The position numbers and the translations under genes are program-made. Of a stretch of 64,000 bases of DNA, positions 53,072 through 61,491 are shown piece by piece. The stretch lies in the NCBI RefSeq assembly GCF_900166595.1, contig NZ_LT745763.1, forward strand, positions 2,476,986 to 2,540,985. Direction: 5' to 3'. A model generated the notes under the pieces. The model saw nothing but the letters and a program-made list of their open reading frames with translations, had not been told where the DNA came from and made no database searches. Position 1 is the stretch's first letter, and every line of letters starts with the position of its first letter. The DNA comes from Virgibacillus dokdonensis (lineage in GTDB: Bacteria; Bacillota; Bacilli; Bacillales; Amphibacillaceae).

Positions 53072-53103
53072 AAAAAGCAGGTCCCTATTGCGACCTGCTT
53101 TTT
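53072..53103 (+). terminator. Terminator of the YjcZ pair
   Basis: AAAAAGCAGGTC (53072-53083) pairs with GACCTGCTTTTT (53092-53103). Confidence 0.9.
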
Positions 53104-53186
53104 TTAATTTGTATAGAATTGTAGATTATTTTTCCCCGTAAAAATAGAAAAGCCTTCTTACTTTCCCATGAAAAACATGCTTTCAA

Positions 53187-54044
53187 CTACTTTATCGTCT
53201 TATCGTTTAATAACTGTTGTGTATAATTGATAAAGTCAGTAAAATAGCCATCAACATTAAAAGATTTGACACGTTTTTGTTCTTGTTTTTGTGTTGCCAA
53301 ATCGGTAAAATACACGTGTACTTCTTTTCCTTGCTTATGAAGCTCATTTACAACTTGTAAACTCACATCCGTCGACTCTACTCCAATAGCAGAATATGGC
53401 ACCTCTTTTGCTTTTTCAAGATTAAATGCCCCTTTTTTAAACAGTAATGTTAACGGAATGGACGGAGCAAGCAGCTGCAATTGTTCCAAGCTGGATTCTG
53501 AGAATGATTGAAAAGAGACATGTTGTCGATCAAGCAGATCATATTCCTTTAATAATTCAATTAATTTTGTTTCCATCTTCGCTTTACCATGAACGAGCCG
53601 TGTTTCAATATAATAATGCTCCTTTTTTTCAAAAACTTGCAATACTTCTTCTAAAGTTGGTATTGTTTCCCGTTTCTCCTCTTGCTGAAAGACTTCAACA
53701 GTCTCAAACTCCCTCAATTCCGCAAACGTATACGCAGATACTTTGCCGCTACCGTTCGTTGTTCTATCAATGGTGTCATCATGCATGACAACAAGCTCTC
53801 CATCTTCTGTCATTCGTAAATCTAATTCTAACGCATCCACACCATCTCTAGCCGCTATCTCATAAGCAGTAACGGTACTTTCATTAAAACGATCATTTGC
53901 CCCTCTATGCGCATAGATTTCTGCTTTTTCTGTAACCATAGGCGTTATTTGAATTTCTGCATGAGCATATAATGATAAGCTTGTAAGCAATAGTAGTATG
54001 AACAAAAATCCTCCTATTCTTTTAAACAAATGATTTTCTTTCAC
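53187..54044 (-). CDS. Secreted glycerophosphodiester phosphodiesterase
   Basis: Releases glycerol-3-phosphate from glycerophosphodiesters outside the cell. A signal peptide (KRIGGFLFILLLLTSLSL, cleavage after AHA at 29) precedes the GDPD fold: AHRGANDRFNEST with catalytic H46-R47, VDALELDLRMTEDGELVVMHDDTIDRTT split over two strands with metal ligands and the second catalytic His, and YYIETRLV, where the usual Lys of the E-K motif is Arg. The GTG at 54044 overlaps the upstream phosphodiesterase gene by 23 bases, so translation is coupled. Confidence 0.88.
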   Translation of the reverse strand: MKENHLFKRIGGFLFILLLLTSLSLYAHAEIQITPMVTEKAEIYAHRGANDRFNESTVTAYEIAARDGVDALELDLRMTEDGELVVMHDDTIDRTTNGSGKVSAYTFAELREFETVEVFQQEEKRETIPTLEEVLQVFEKKEHYYIETRLVHGKAKMETKLIELLKEYDLLDRQHVSFQSFSESSLEQLQLLAPSIPLTLLFKKGAFNLEKAKEVPYSAIGVESTDVSLQVVNELHKQGKEVHVYFTDLATQKQEQKRVKSFNVDGYFTDFINYTQQLLNDKTIK

Positions 54045-54777
54045 TTTTGTAGAACACTGCCTTTTCTGGATAATCCGTTATGATTGCAGCTACCCGAAGA
54101 TCAAGCAACTGCTTCATATCATTCATATCGTTCACTGTCCATGCTCGTAGCCTTGGAAAACTAGGACGCCAATAGTCTACCCCTTTTAAAATTCCTTTTT
54201 GAGAAACGTGAATAGCTTCTAAATGAAAACAATCCATATACTCATGTGGATGCGGTAAGTTTCCTTCTACGAGTAGCGCGATCTCATGATTTGGGTCTAA
54301 TTGTTTTATTCGAAGCAACGTTGGTAAATGAAAGGATGAGTAAACCACTTTTCTATTATTTCCATAAATTTGCACAATTTGTTGCACTTTTTCTTCTATT
54401 CCTTTATACGTAAACTTCGTCGTTTTTAATTCAATATTTAGTTCAATTGGATACGGTTTTAACAATTCTAAAACTTCTTGTAAAGTAGGAACCTGTTCCA
54501 AGCGCCATTGATCCTCAAATAAGTCAAAGTGAGAAAACTTCACCCCAGCACTATGTCTTCTTATTTCTTCTAACGTTAAGTCCTTTATATATCCTGTTCC
54601 ATCTGTTGTGCGATCTAAAAATTCATCATGAATAACGACAATTTCTCCATCCTTTGTCATATGCACATCTAATTCAATCCCGTCAACACCTTCTTTTATA
54701 GCTTGCATAAATCCTAACAACGTATTTTCTGGGTATGTTCCCATGCTGCCTCGATGACCATAAATTTTTGTTTCCAT
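54022..54777 (-). CDS. Cytoplasmic glycerophosphodiester phosphodiesterase
   Basis: GDPD of 251 residues without signal peptide. GHRGSMGTYPENT carries the catalytic H8-R9; GIELDVHMTKDGEIVVIHDE and the following FLDRTTDGTG carry metal ligands and the second His; NIELKT has the regular E and K. The start is the ATG at 54777, directly after AAGGAGGGACTTT; an ORF extension upstream has no ribosome binding site. Located after ugpB, it would cleave diesters taken up by the Ugp system. It overlaps the secreted paralog gene, so both are made together. Confidence 0.9.
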   Translation of the reverse strand: METKIYGHRGSMGTYPENTLLGFMQAIKEGVDGIELDVHMTKDGEIVVIHDEFLDRTTDGTGYIKDLTLEEIRRHSAGVKFSHFDLFEDQWRLEQVPTLQEVLELLKPYPIELNIELKTTKFTYKGIEEKVQQIVQIYGNNRKVVYSSFHLPTLLRIKQLDPNHEIALLVEGNLPHPHEYMDCFHLEAIHVSQKGILKGVDYWRPSFPRLRAWTVNDMNDMKQLLDLRVAAIITDYPEKAVFYKSERKSFV

Positions 54778-54952
54778 AAAGTCCCTCCTTAAATAGTAAA
54801 AGTGATCCATTTTATACTTACCACGTAAGATCCTTATTAGGGAAAATTTACTTTCTTCTCTCAAATAGAAATTTCGACTTACCCAGATCGCATCGCATTT
54901 TTGAAGTCCGAGTCTTACAGCATTTCACATCCGAGATAAATCACTTTATATA

Positions 54953-54989
54953 GAGAAGAAAATGAAACTACTAGCTTCATTCTCTTCTT
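54953..54989 (-). terminator. Hairpin after ugpB
   Basis: On the minus strand GAAGAGAATGAA pairs with TTTCATTTTCTTC, followed by a moderately T-rich stretch. It sits between ugpB and the phosphodiesterases and may partly separate their expression. Confidence 0.65.
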
Positions 54990-54994
54990 ATAAT

Positions 54995-56344
54995 CTACTC
55001 TCCTCGAGCAGTGTTTGCTTGTTCAATCGCCGCATTCACTTGTTCTACAGCAGTCGAGAATGCTTCATCGACATCGCCGCCATTGTATACCGTCTCTAAT
55101 GCTGTTTCAATAATTTTACGCTCTTCAGGTATCATATCCATGAGTCCTCCCTGTGTAGCTATGGAAGGTTTGGTAGCCTGTAATTGCTCTACCGTTACTT
55201 GTAATTGCGGCATTTTTTGATACGCTTCTTGCACAACTTGCTGTTCATATGCTTTAGGATTGATGGCAAAATACCCTGTCCCTACATGCCATTCAGCTTG
55301 TACTTCTGGTTTTTGCACATACTTTAAGAAATCCCAAGCGGCCTTTTGTTCCTCTTCTGCCTTTCCTTTCGACATCCAAAGGCTTGCGCCACCAATTACA
55401 ACTCCATGACGCTCCTCTTTCTCAGGATATGGGATAAAAGCAACGCCTACTTCAAATGGTGCATTATCAATCACATCTCTAGCACTAGCGGAAGACTGCA
55501 TAAACATAGCTACATCGCCACTTAAAAATCCAGTTACCATATTGTCTGAATTCGTTCCATAATTTGCAAATGTATCTTCATCCATCATACGTTTGACCCA
55601 TTCAAAAATCGATTTCCCTTTTTTATTATCAAAGGCTACTTCAGTCGCTGTATCACCACGTCCATTATCATTATTTAATAACAGACCACCTTGATTTGCT
55701 AACAATTCTTCAAATAACCAGCCATAAGCTTGCAGCGCAAAGCCTTTCATGTCAGAATTGGATTCCTTAATTGCTTTGCCTGCTGCTTCTACTTCCTCAT
55801 AGGTCTCTGGTGGTGCTTCTGGATCTAAACCAGCCTCTTTAAATGCATCTTTATTATAATACATGACTGGTGTAGAGGAGTTAAAAGGCATGGAATAAAA
55901 CTTTCCATCAACCTTGTAATAATTCGTAATATTTTCCTCCAAATTACTCATATCATATCCTTCTTCATCAATAAACTTTTGAATTGGTTCCACGTTACCA
56001 CTGTGAACCATCGACATCGTTCCAATTTCATTTACTTGCACAATGGTTGGTGCATCGTCAGTTCCACCTACACTATGGTATTTTGATAGTGTTTCTTCAT
56101 ATGTCCCTTGATATTCCGCATTGACTTGAACTTCATCTTGGGATTCGTTATATTTCTTTACGATTTCATCCAAGGCAACCTGTGCTTGACCGCCCATTGC
56201 ATGCCAAAACGTTACCTCTGTTTTGCCACCTGATTCTCCATCTTCTTTCGCTTTTGCTGTACCTTCACTATCTTTTTCCACGGAACTACAGGCAGCAAGT
56301 ATGAACGTAAAAATAACTAAAGTAAATACGAGTATTCTTTTCAA
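54995..56344 (-). CDS. ugpB: Glycerol-3-phosphate ABC transporter, substrate-binding lipoprotein
   Basis: Extracellular binding protein tethered by lipid: signal peptide with lipobox ILAACS (C19), an acidic linker, then the family-1 solute-binding fold with EVTFWHAMGGQAQVALDEIV at the start of the mature domain. TPVMYYNKDAFKEAGLDPEA, QSSASARDVIDNAPFEVGVA and MIPEERKIIETALETVYNGG match UgpB-type proteins. First of the downstream group after the permease genes; 52 bases separate it from ugpE. Sugar specificity is possible, but two adjacent phosphodiesterases favour G3P and glycerophosphodiesters. Confidence 0.88.
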   Translation of the reverse strand: MKRILVFTLVIFTFILAACSSVEKDSEGTAKAKEDGESGGKTEVTFWHAMGGQAQVALDEIVKKYNESQDEVQVNAEYQGTYEETLSKYHSVGGTDDAPTIVQVNEIGTMSMVHSGNVEPIQKFIDEEGYDMSNLEENITNYYKVDGKFYSMPFNSSTPVMYYNKDAFKEAGLDPEAPPETYEEVEAAGKAIKESNSDMKGFALQAYGWLFEELLANQGGLLLNNDNGRGDTATEVAFDNKKGKSIFEWVKRMMDEDTFANYGTNSDNMVTGFLSGDVAMFMQSSASARDVIDNAPFEVGVAFIPYPEKEERHGVVIGGASLWMSKGKAEEEQKAAWDFLKYVQKPEVQAEWHVGTGYFAINPKAYEQQVVQEAYQKMPQLQVTVEQLQATKPSIATQGGLMDMIPEERKIIETALETVYNGGDVDEAFSTAVEQVNAAIEQANTARGE

Positions 56345-56396
56345 TTTTCTTCGCTCCTTTTGACAATGTTATTTATTTTATTAAGATAGGATTGCG

Positions 56397-57215
56397 TTAT
56401 TTTATTGCGCCTTCTGTTAAACCTTTTTGCAATTTCTTTTGCCCTAAAAACAATAAAATTAATGTTGGTAAAACCACAATTAGCCCGCCAGCCATAATTA
56501 CTCCCCACTCATTAAGCTGTTCCTGCGATTGCAGTTGTTTTAATCCTATTTGAACGGTTCGAACCGTATCATCTGTGGTAGAAAGTAAAGGCCAGAGATA
56601 CATATTCCAAGAAGTTAAAAAGCCATATACTCCTAAGGTTACTAAACTCGTCTTGGCTACAGGTAGAACGACGGTTAGATAAAATTTGACATCGCCCATC
56701 CCCGTTATTTCACTCGCCTCTTTTAATTCTTTTGGAATTTGTTTGAAATGTTGCCGTAACAGAAACGTGCCAAACGCAACTGCAAAGAATGGCAAGGACA
56801 ACCCAGTATACGTATTTAATAAATCAAGCCCTCTTATCGTTTGGAAATTAGGTATAATCGAAGCCTCAAAAGGAATCATCATTGTCGCAATAAAAATAAA
56901 AAACAACGTATCTCTCCCTTTAAACTCCAAAAACACAAAAGCATATGCAGCCATACTTGATAACAACAATTGTCCAAGCGTAATAAACAACGAGACAATA
57001 AAACTATTCATCAAATAACCAAATAAAGGGAAACGTTCAAAGGCTTTTATATAATTGTCCAACGTCCATGTTTCTGGTAGAATCTTCCCTGTTAAAATAT
57101 CTTGGCTCGACATAAAGCTCATTAAAAACGCCACAATCGCTGGGGCGAACAGTAACAATGCAGATACGGTAAGAAGAAGGTAAAAAACCAGCTTTTTACT
57201 ACTAGACATCGTCAT
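56397..57215 (-). CDS. ugpE: Glycerol-3-phosphate ABC transporter permease UgpE
   Basis: Inner-membrane permease of 272 residues with six helices and the EAA loop (EASEITGMGDVKFYLTVVLP) that docks on the ATPase. The N-terminus and FMSSQDILTGKILPETWTLDN, PLFGYLMNSFIVS and MIPFEASIIPNFQTIRGL are typical of the MalG/UgpE type. Its start overlaps the end of ugpA by four bases. Confidence 0.88.
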   Translation of the reverse strand: MTMSSSKKLVFYLLLTVSALLLFAPAIVAFLMSFMSSQDILTGKILPETWTLDNYIKAFERFPLFGYLMNSFIVSLFITLGQLLLSSMAAYAFVFLEFKGRDTLFFIFIATMMIPFEASIIPNFQTIRGLDLLNTYTGLSLPFFAVAFGTFLLRQHFKQIPKELKEASEITGMGDVKFYLTVVLPVAKTSLVTLGVYGFLTSWNMYLWPLLSTTDDTVRTVQIGLKQLQSQEQLNEWGVIMAGGLIVVLPTLILLFLGQKKLQKGLTEGAIK

Positions 57216-58150
57216 TGGTAATGCACCTTCCTCTCTCCCAACTTAAATTGTAACAATGTCATCAAAAGAATAATGACAAACAAAACAACTGCTTGTGCGC
57301 TCGCTGTCCCATATTGATAATTTTCAAATGCTTCTTGATATATAGAGTACACAAGTAAGTTCGTTTCATTTTGCGGTCCACCACGGGTTAACATGTCAAT
57401 TTGACCAAATGTTTGAAACGCATTAATGAACGAGACGGTAATGACAAAAAACAACGTAGGCGACAGCATTGGTATCGTTATTCTTCGTAATTTATATAAA
57501 TAACTAGCGCCATCAATTTCTGCACTTTCATACAAATGCGAATCTATCGATTGTAAACCACCTAAAAGAATTAAAAAGGTAAAGCCAAGATTCATCCAAA
57601 TTGTGGATATAGATACAGAAATAAGCGCCCATTTTGGATCTGTTAGCCAACCAATTCCCTCTAACCCTACCGCCTCTAACAGTTGATTAAGCCACCCCAT
57701 CGTCGGATGGAATAAAAACATCCAAAATACAGATGCCGCAGCTACAGAAATCCCCATGGTAGAGGAAAAAATCATTCGAAAAAAACCGATTCCTTTTAAT
57801 TTTTCATTGGCAATCACAGCGAGAAACAAACTAATTACAATCGTACCCGGCACGGTGTAAAGCACGAATAAAAAAGTGGATTGTAAGCTTTTCAAAAAAA
57901 TAGGTGATGTGAAGATGTTTTTAAAGTTATCCAAGCCTACAAAAACCGTTGTGGCTCCACTGTTATCAGTCAGAAAAAAACTTAAATATAATGTTCGCGC
58001 CATTGGGTAAAATAAAAATACACTAAACAATATCATAGAAGGTAATAGAAACAGCATTCCTTTAACAAAGCGAACTCGTTTTTGCTTTTTCTTAATTTTA
58101 AGGAAGTCAATTTTCCTATATTGCTCTTGTAGTACGACTGCTTCTTTCAT
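57212..58150 (-). CDS. ugpA: Glycerol-3-phosphate ABC transporter permease UgpA
   Basis: MalF/UgpA-type permease of 312 residues: a basic cytoplasmic start (KIKKKQKRVRFVKG), six helices, and the EAA loop ESAEIDGASYLYKLRRITIP. YPMARTLYLSFFLTD and FINAFQTFGQIDMLTRGGPQ are hallmark segments. It overlaps ugpC by four bases and ugpE by four bases, so the three form one coupled unit. Confidence 0.88.
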   Translation of the reverse strand: MKEAVVLQEQYRKIDFLKIKKKQKRVRFVKGMLFLLPSMILFSVFLFYPMARTLYLSFFLTDNSGATTVFVGLDNFKNIFTSPIFLKSLQSTFLFVLYTVPGTIVISLFLAVIANEKLKGIGFFRMIFSSTMGISVAAASVFWMFLFHPTMGWLNQLLEAVGLEGIGWLTDPKWALISVSISTIWMNLGFTFLILLGGLQSIDSHLYESAEIDGASYLYKLRRITIPMLSPTLFFVITVSFINAFQTFGQIDMLTRGGPQNETNLLVYSIYQEAFENYQYGTASAQAVVLFVIILLMTLLQFKLGERKVHYQ

Positions 58151-59262
58151 ACGACCGCAACCTCTTTCTCCTTTGTTGGAGAAGCTGCTTTTAGTAATAG
58201 ACCTGAATCTGTATCAAAAAAGCACAGTTTGTCTCTGGAAATATGTACGGGTACCTTTTCCCCAACTTTTATCGACCATTGTCCTAACCATTTAGCCGTC
58301 CATAATTCTGGACCTATTTCAAATGTAGCTAGTGTTTCATTTCCAAGCTGTTCTACATTAATTACATCTAGATGATGCGTAGCTTCCCGATCAACGGCAG
58401 GTAAAATATGCTCTGCACGAATACCAATGGTAAGATTTTTAGCTTGGACAATTTTTGTGGCAGGTTGTATAGAACCCATATCAATCTCAAGAAAATCTTC
58501 TACCTTTAACATTTGCTGATTGAACACAGCTTTTCCGAGATTCATTTTTGGTGATCCGATAAATGAGGCAACGAATAAGTTAGCGGGCTCATTATACAAT
58601 GCAATCGGCTCTCCAACTTGTTGAATTTCCCCATCGTTTAAAACCATAATTCGATCACCCATCGTCATGGCTTCCACTTGATCATGTGTTACATAAATCA
58701 TGGTTAAACCTAACTTTTTTTGTAATCTTCTAACTTCTATACGCATATGCGCACGGAGTTTCGCATCTAAATTAGACAATGGCTCATCCATTAAACAAAG
58801 AGGTGCTTCACTGACAACAGATCTAGCAAGTGCTACCCTTTGTCGTTGTCCTCCAGAAAGTTCCCTAGGCTTTCTTTTTAACAACTCCGATAACCCCATC
58901 ATTTCTGTGGTCTTTTTCAATCTATCCTGCTGCTCTTGTTTGCTTACTTTTTTTGCATGTAAGCCAAATAAAATGTTTTGCTCTACATTTAAATGCGGGT
59001 ACAATGCATAATTTTGAAAAACCATGGATAAATTACGATCCTTTGGGCGTAAATGATTTACTATACGATCGGCAATCTTTAATGTGCCTCCTGTAATTTC
59101 TTCTAAACCAGCAATCATACGTAATAACGTACTTTTTCCTGAACCAGAAGGTCCTACTAGCACAAAAAACTCCCCCGCTTCTATGGACAGGTTAATACCA
59201 TTTAATACATTAGCCTGTTTGTCATAAGATTTGGAGATATCCCATAACTCCACTTTACTCAT
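58147..59262 (-). CDS. ugpC: Glycerol-3-phosphate ABC transporter ATPase UgpC
   Basis: ATPase of the CUT1 type, 371 residues. Walker A GPSGSGKST (37-45), Q-loop MVFQNYALYPH, signature LSGGQRQRVALAR, Walker B CLMDEPLSNLD, and the H-loop IYVTHDQVEAMTMGDR are all intact. The C-terminal 130 residues form the MalK-like regulatory OB domain. ATG at 59262 with GGGAGGGTG upstream. It leads the operon ugpC-A-E-B followed by two phosphodiesterases. A Pho-type control is expected for this function, but no PhoP box could be assigned with confidence. Confidence 0.92.
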   Translation of the reverse strand: MSKVELWDISKSYDKQANVLNGINLSIEAGEFFVLVGPSGSGKSTLLRMIAGLEEITGGTLKIADRIVNHLRPKDRNLSMVFQNYALYPHLNVEQNILFGLHAKKVSKQEQQDRLKKTTEMMGLSELLKRKPRELSGGQRQRVALARSVVSEAPLCLMDEPLSNLDAKLRAHMRIEVRRLQKKLGLTMIYVTHDQVEAMTMGDRIMVLNDGEIQQVGEPIALYNEPANLFVASFIGSPKMNLGKAVFNQQMLKVEDFLEIDMGSIQPATKIVQAKNLTIGIRAEHILPAVDREATHHLDVINVEQLGNETLATFEIGPELWTAKWLGQWSIKVGEKVPVHISRDKLCFFDTDSGLLLKAASPTKEKEVAVV

Positions 59263-59535
59263 TCTTCACCCTCCCTCAATGTAATAACTTACTTCTAAGG
59301 CTCCTTTTTCACGTTTATTTAAACATAATAATTATTGTTTTTGGGTATTTTTACATAATATTTGCTTTATTTTAATGTTTTTAACATTTCCTTAATATTC
59401 CATGTAGAAGAGTTAAATTAGGTGTTTTTGCACTTTAAGCTATCGTCTAGCTTTATTTGAACAATCCTCCTTCTGGCAAACAATGCTAGAATAAGGTAGC
59501 GGAGGAGAAGCACCGTTACTCCTTGAAAATGACAA

Positions 59536-59715
59536 TCAGTTTCTTCGTTCATTGTTCGCATGCATAGCTTTCCTTGTCCAATAAGAAATAGCAATGGAAA
59601 GACCAGATAGGAAGAAATGCAATATGTTTGCCAAATGGATCCATGGATAAGCTGTCCACTGAAGTAGAAATTTTCTACTATCGTTCTTCTCGCTAGAAAA
59701 ATGGCTTGTTTTCAT
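59536..59715 (-). CDS. 59-aa putative small membrane protein
   Basis: ATG at 59715 opens 59 codons: a hydrophilic head (MKTSHFSSEKNDSRKFLLQW), one hydrophobic segment (WIHLANILHFFLSGLSIAIS, starting at residue 25) and a basic tail (WTRKAMHANNERRN). The composition is that of a coding sequence, with coherent helix and charge pattern. No strong ribosome binding site is present and no family was recognised. It diverges from spoIIP across about 70 bases. The rest of 59263-59786 shows no gene. Confidence 0.4.
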   Translation of the reverse strand: MKTSHFSSEKNDSRKFLLQWTAYPWIHLANILHFFLSGLSIAISYWTRKAMHANNERRN

Positions 59716-59786
59716 ATTTGTTCGTTCTATTAAAAAGTCTCTCTTGCATAGAATGTGTTAAAGAAACAAAGAAAGGCTGACATAGA

Positions 59787-60899
59787 ATGAAACGTGTATT
59801 ATTAACCGGGTTAATAGCTATTACAAGTATATTTTCACTCATTTTTTTCCTTACTTTACCTCAATTTCAAAGCAAATTCTTTCAGCTACCGTTGCTTGAT
59901 GGAATAACAGAGTCGGTTGTTTTTTCTGATGCACTCTATACAGTTATGAGCACAGAAATACCGCAAATGGAAACTACACTTGAAGCAAATGATATACAAA
60001 TGGCAAATTTGCCAAAACTACTATTAGAAACCGCATCTGGTGTTTCTCCTAGAAATTTCTCAAGCTTACTAGATTTAGCGCTTCCTGGAAGAAACCCTGA
60101 CTTTCATTTTTCATTTGTTTCAAACGGTATAGATGAAGCATCCATGCCTATTGAATCCCCGCCACCAGATTTTGAGGAATTATTAAAAGAAGAACCAGAA
60201 GAAGAGCAAACAGACGATAAAAATAAAACGGATCAGCAAGAAGCAGAAGTGTATGTTTACCATAGTCATAGTTGGGAGGGGTTTTTACCCTTATTAGGAG
60301 AAGATAAACAAAAACCATCACAAGCATCTAGTACGGATAATGCAAAGAATATTGTTCTAGTGGGCTCCATGTTAACGGAGCAATTAGAAAAGCAAGGTAT
60401 ACCTACTTTTCATGATCGAACAAACGTTACTGCTGCTCTACACGAGCAAGGTTGGGATTATTACGACTCCTACCGATTATCTCGAAAAACGGTAGAAGCA
60501 GCGATGGCAAGCAACCAGAAAATACAATATTTTATTGATATTCATCGTGATGCCCAGCGTAAAGATATTACTACTACGACGATTCACGGAGAGCCATTTG
60601 CCAAATTGTATTTTATTGTTGGTGAGGAACATGAAAATTACAAAGAAAATCTTGCATTTGTAGAAAAGCTCAATGCCCAACTAGAAGAAAATTATCCTGG
60701 CATAAGTCGCGGTATCTTTTTAAAAGATCACACAGATGGTAATGGTATTTACAATCAAGATTTATCCAAACAGTCCATCCTAATCGAAGTTGGTGGCGTA
60801 GATAATAATAAAGAAGAACTATCCAATACAACGAAAGCTTTAGGGGAAGTAATTGGAGAATATTACAAAAATTCTGAGCAAGTAACGACAGAGAGGTAA
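59787..60899 (+). CDS. spoIIP: Stage II sporulation protein P (SpoIIP)
   Basis: Peptidoglycan amidase/endopeptidase of the engulfment complex, anchored in the mother-cell membrane. One N-terminal helix (LLTGLIAITSIFSLIFFLTL) precedes an outer region with an acidic linker (FEELLKEEPEEEQTDDKNKT). The amidase domain starts at about residue 153: YVYHSHSWEGFLPLL (metal/catalytic His and Glu), YFIDIHRDAQRKD (second His) and the closing ILIEVGGVDNN (Glu). In Bacillus subtilis the first motif reads YHTHSRESFLP. Length 370 aa is close to normal. AAAGAAAGG precedes the ATG. Confidence 0.88.
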   Translation: MKRVLLTGLIAITSIFSLIFFLTLPQFQSKFFQLPLLDGITESVVFSDALYTVMSTEIPQMETTLEANDIQMANLPKLLLETASGVSPRNFSSLLDLALPGRNPDFHFSFVSNGIDEASMPIESPPPDFEELLKEEPEEEQTDDKNKTDQQEAEVYVYHSHSWEGFLPLLGEDKQKPSQASSTDNAKNIVLVGSMLTEQLEKQGIPTFHDRTNVTAALHEQGWDYYDSYRLSRKTVEAAMASNQKIQYFIDIHRDAQRKDITTTTIHGEPFAKLYFIVGEEHENYKENLAFVEKLNAQLEENYPGISRGIFLKDHTDGNGIYNQDLSKQSILIEVGGVDNNKEELSNTTKALGEVIGEYYKNSEQVTTER

Positions 60900-60939
60900 C
60901 TTATGTGGAATAAAAGAATATGAGATAAACATAACTTGT

Positions 60940-61019
60940 CGCCAAACCTTATGGCGAAATTCTTTGTTTTTCTTATACGATAAAGCCAAAAAATAAAATA
61001 CTTTCCTATGGTATAAATG
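60940..61019. repeat. Palindromic repeat, copy F
   Basis: A small hairpin CGCCAAACCTTATGGCG precedes the core: GTTTTTCTTATACGATAAAG, then an A-rich loop, then ATACTTTCCTATGGTATAAA. It lies directly after spoIIP and could act as its terminator region. Confidence 0.7.
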
Positions 61020-61064
61020 AGAAGAGCTGAAATCAGTTGAATAATAGTAATTACAAAGGCGTCT

Positions 61065-61292
61065 TTAGTTAGCTCCCAGAAAAAATGTATATACACTGCT
61101 CCCTTGAAATAGACGAATATTTTCAAGGGAGCAGTGACAGAGAAGCACTACTAGTACTAAAAATAATGCATAACGGTCTTTATAATATCCATCTTTCATA
61201 AGCGATACATGGTTTTCTTCTCCACTTAAATTTGCCCATCCTCCTCTTTCAAATCTTGAAATGGGTATCTTATAGCGAAATAAGCGAGACGT
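61065..61292 (-). pseudogene. Coding-like remnant of a small membrane protein
   Basis: A 75-codon stop-free frame on the minus strand reads FRYKIPISRFERGGWANLSG, then EENHVSLMKDGYYKDRYALF and a hydrophobic LVLVVLLCH. The only in-frame ATG is at 61199, without a ribosome binding site, and a TAG precedes the stretch. The smooth amino-acid pattern suggests a decayed gene rather than chance, but no family was recognised. Confidence 0.3.
61094..61136. terminator. Perfect 16-bp inverted repeat
   Basis: CACTGCTCCCTTGAAA (61094-61109) pairs with TTTCAAGGGAGCAGTG (61121-61136). On the minus strand a TTTTTT follows nine bases later, so it may be a terminator of the remnant gene at 61065-61292. It could also be the end of a lost mobile element. 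Confidence 0.5.
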
Positions 61293-61333
61293 CTAAAATT
61301 CGGTACATTTTCTAAAATTAATTTACTTTAATC

Positions 61334-61359
61334 TGAAACTATTTATTCACTCACTCGTA
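61334..61359 (+). promoter_or_regulatory. Sigma-W promoter of yuaF-floT
   Basis: TGAAAC (61334-61339), exactly 16 bases, then CGTA (61356-61359): the consensus of the ECF factor sigma-W, which drives yuaF-yuaG-yuaI in Bacillus subtilis on envelope stress. About 130 bases of leader separate it from yuaF. Confidence 0.85.
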
Positions 61360-61423
61360 TTATAAGTAAATGATTTCCATTACTTTTGTAGAAAAACGAG
61401 CTTCATTGCCTAACATGTTGAAA

Positions 61424-61480
61424 ATTGTCGTTTTTCTTATACTACAAAGCCTAAGGTTTTATACGCTACGGCTTAAAAAG
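61424..61480. repeat. Palindromic repeat, copy G, inside the yuaF leader
   Basis: GTCGTTTTTCTTATACTACA then AAGCCTAAGGTTTTATACG and GCTTAAAAAG. The left half matches copies E and F closely; the right half has diverged. It lies between the sigma-W promoter and the yuaF ribosome binding site, so it is transcribed as leader RNA. Confidence 0.55.
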
Positions 61481-61491
61481 GGGGAATACAT

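Noticed and set aside
60863..61126. 87-codon minus-strand frame overlapping the end of spoIIP
   Set aside because: It crosses repeat copy F and the spoIIP coding end; composition looks like AT-rich noise.
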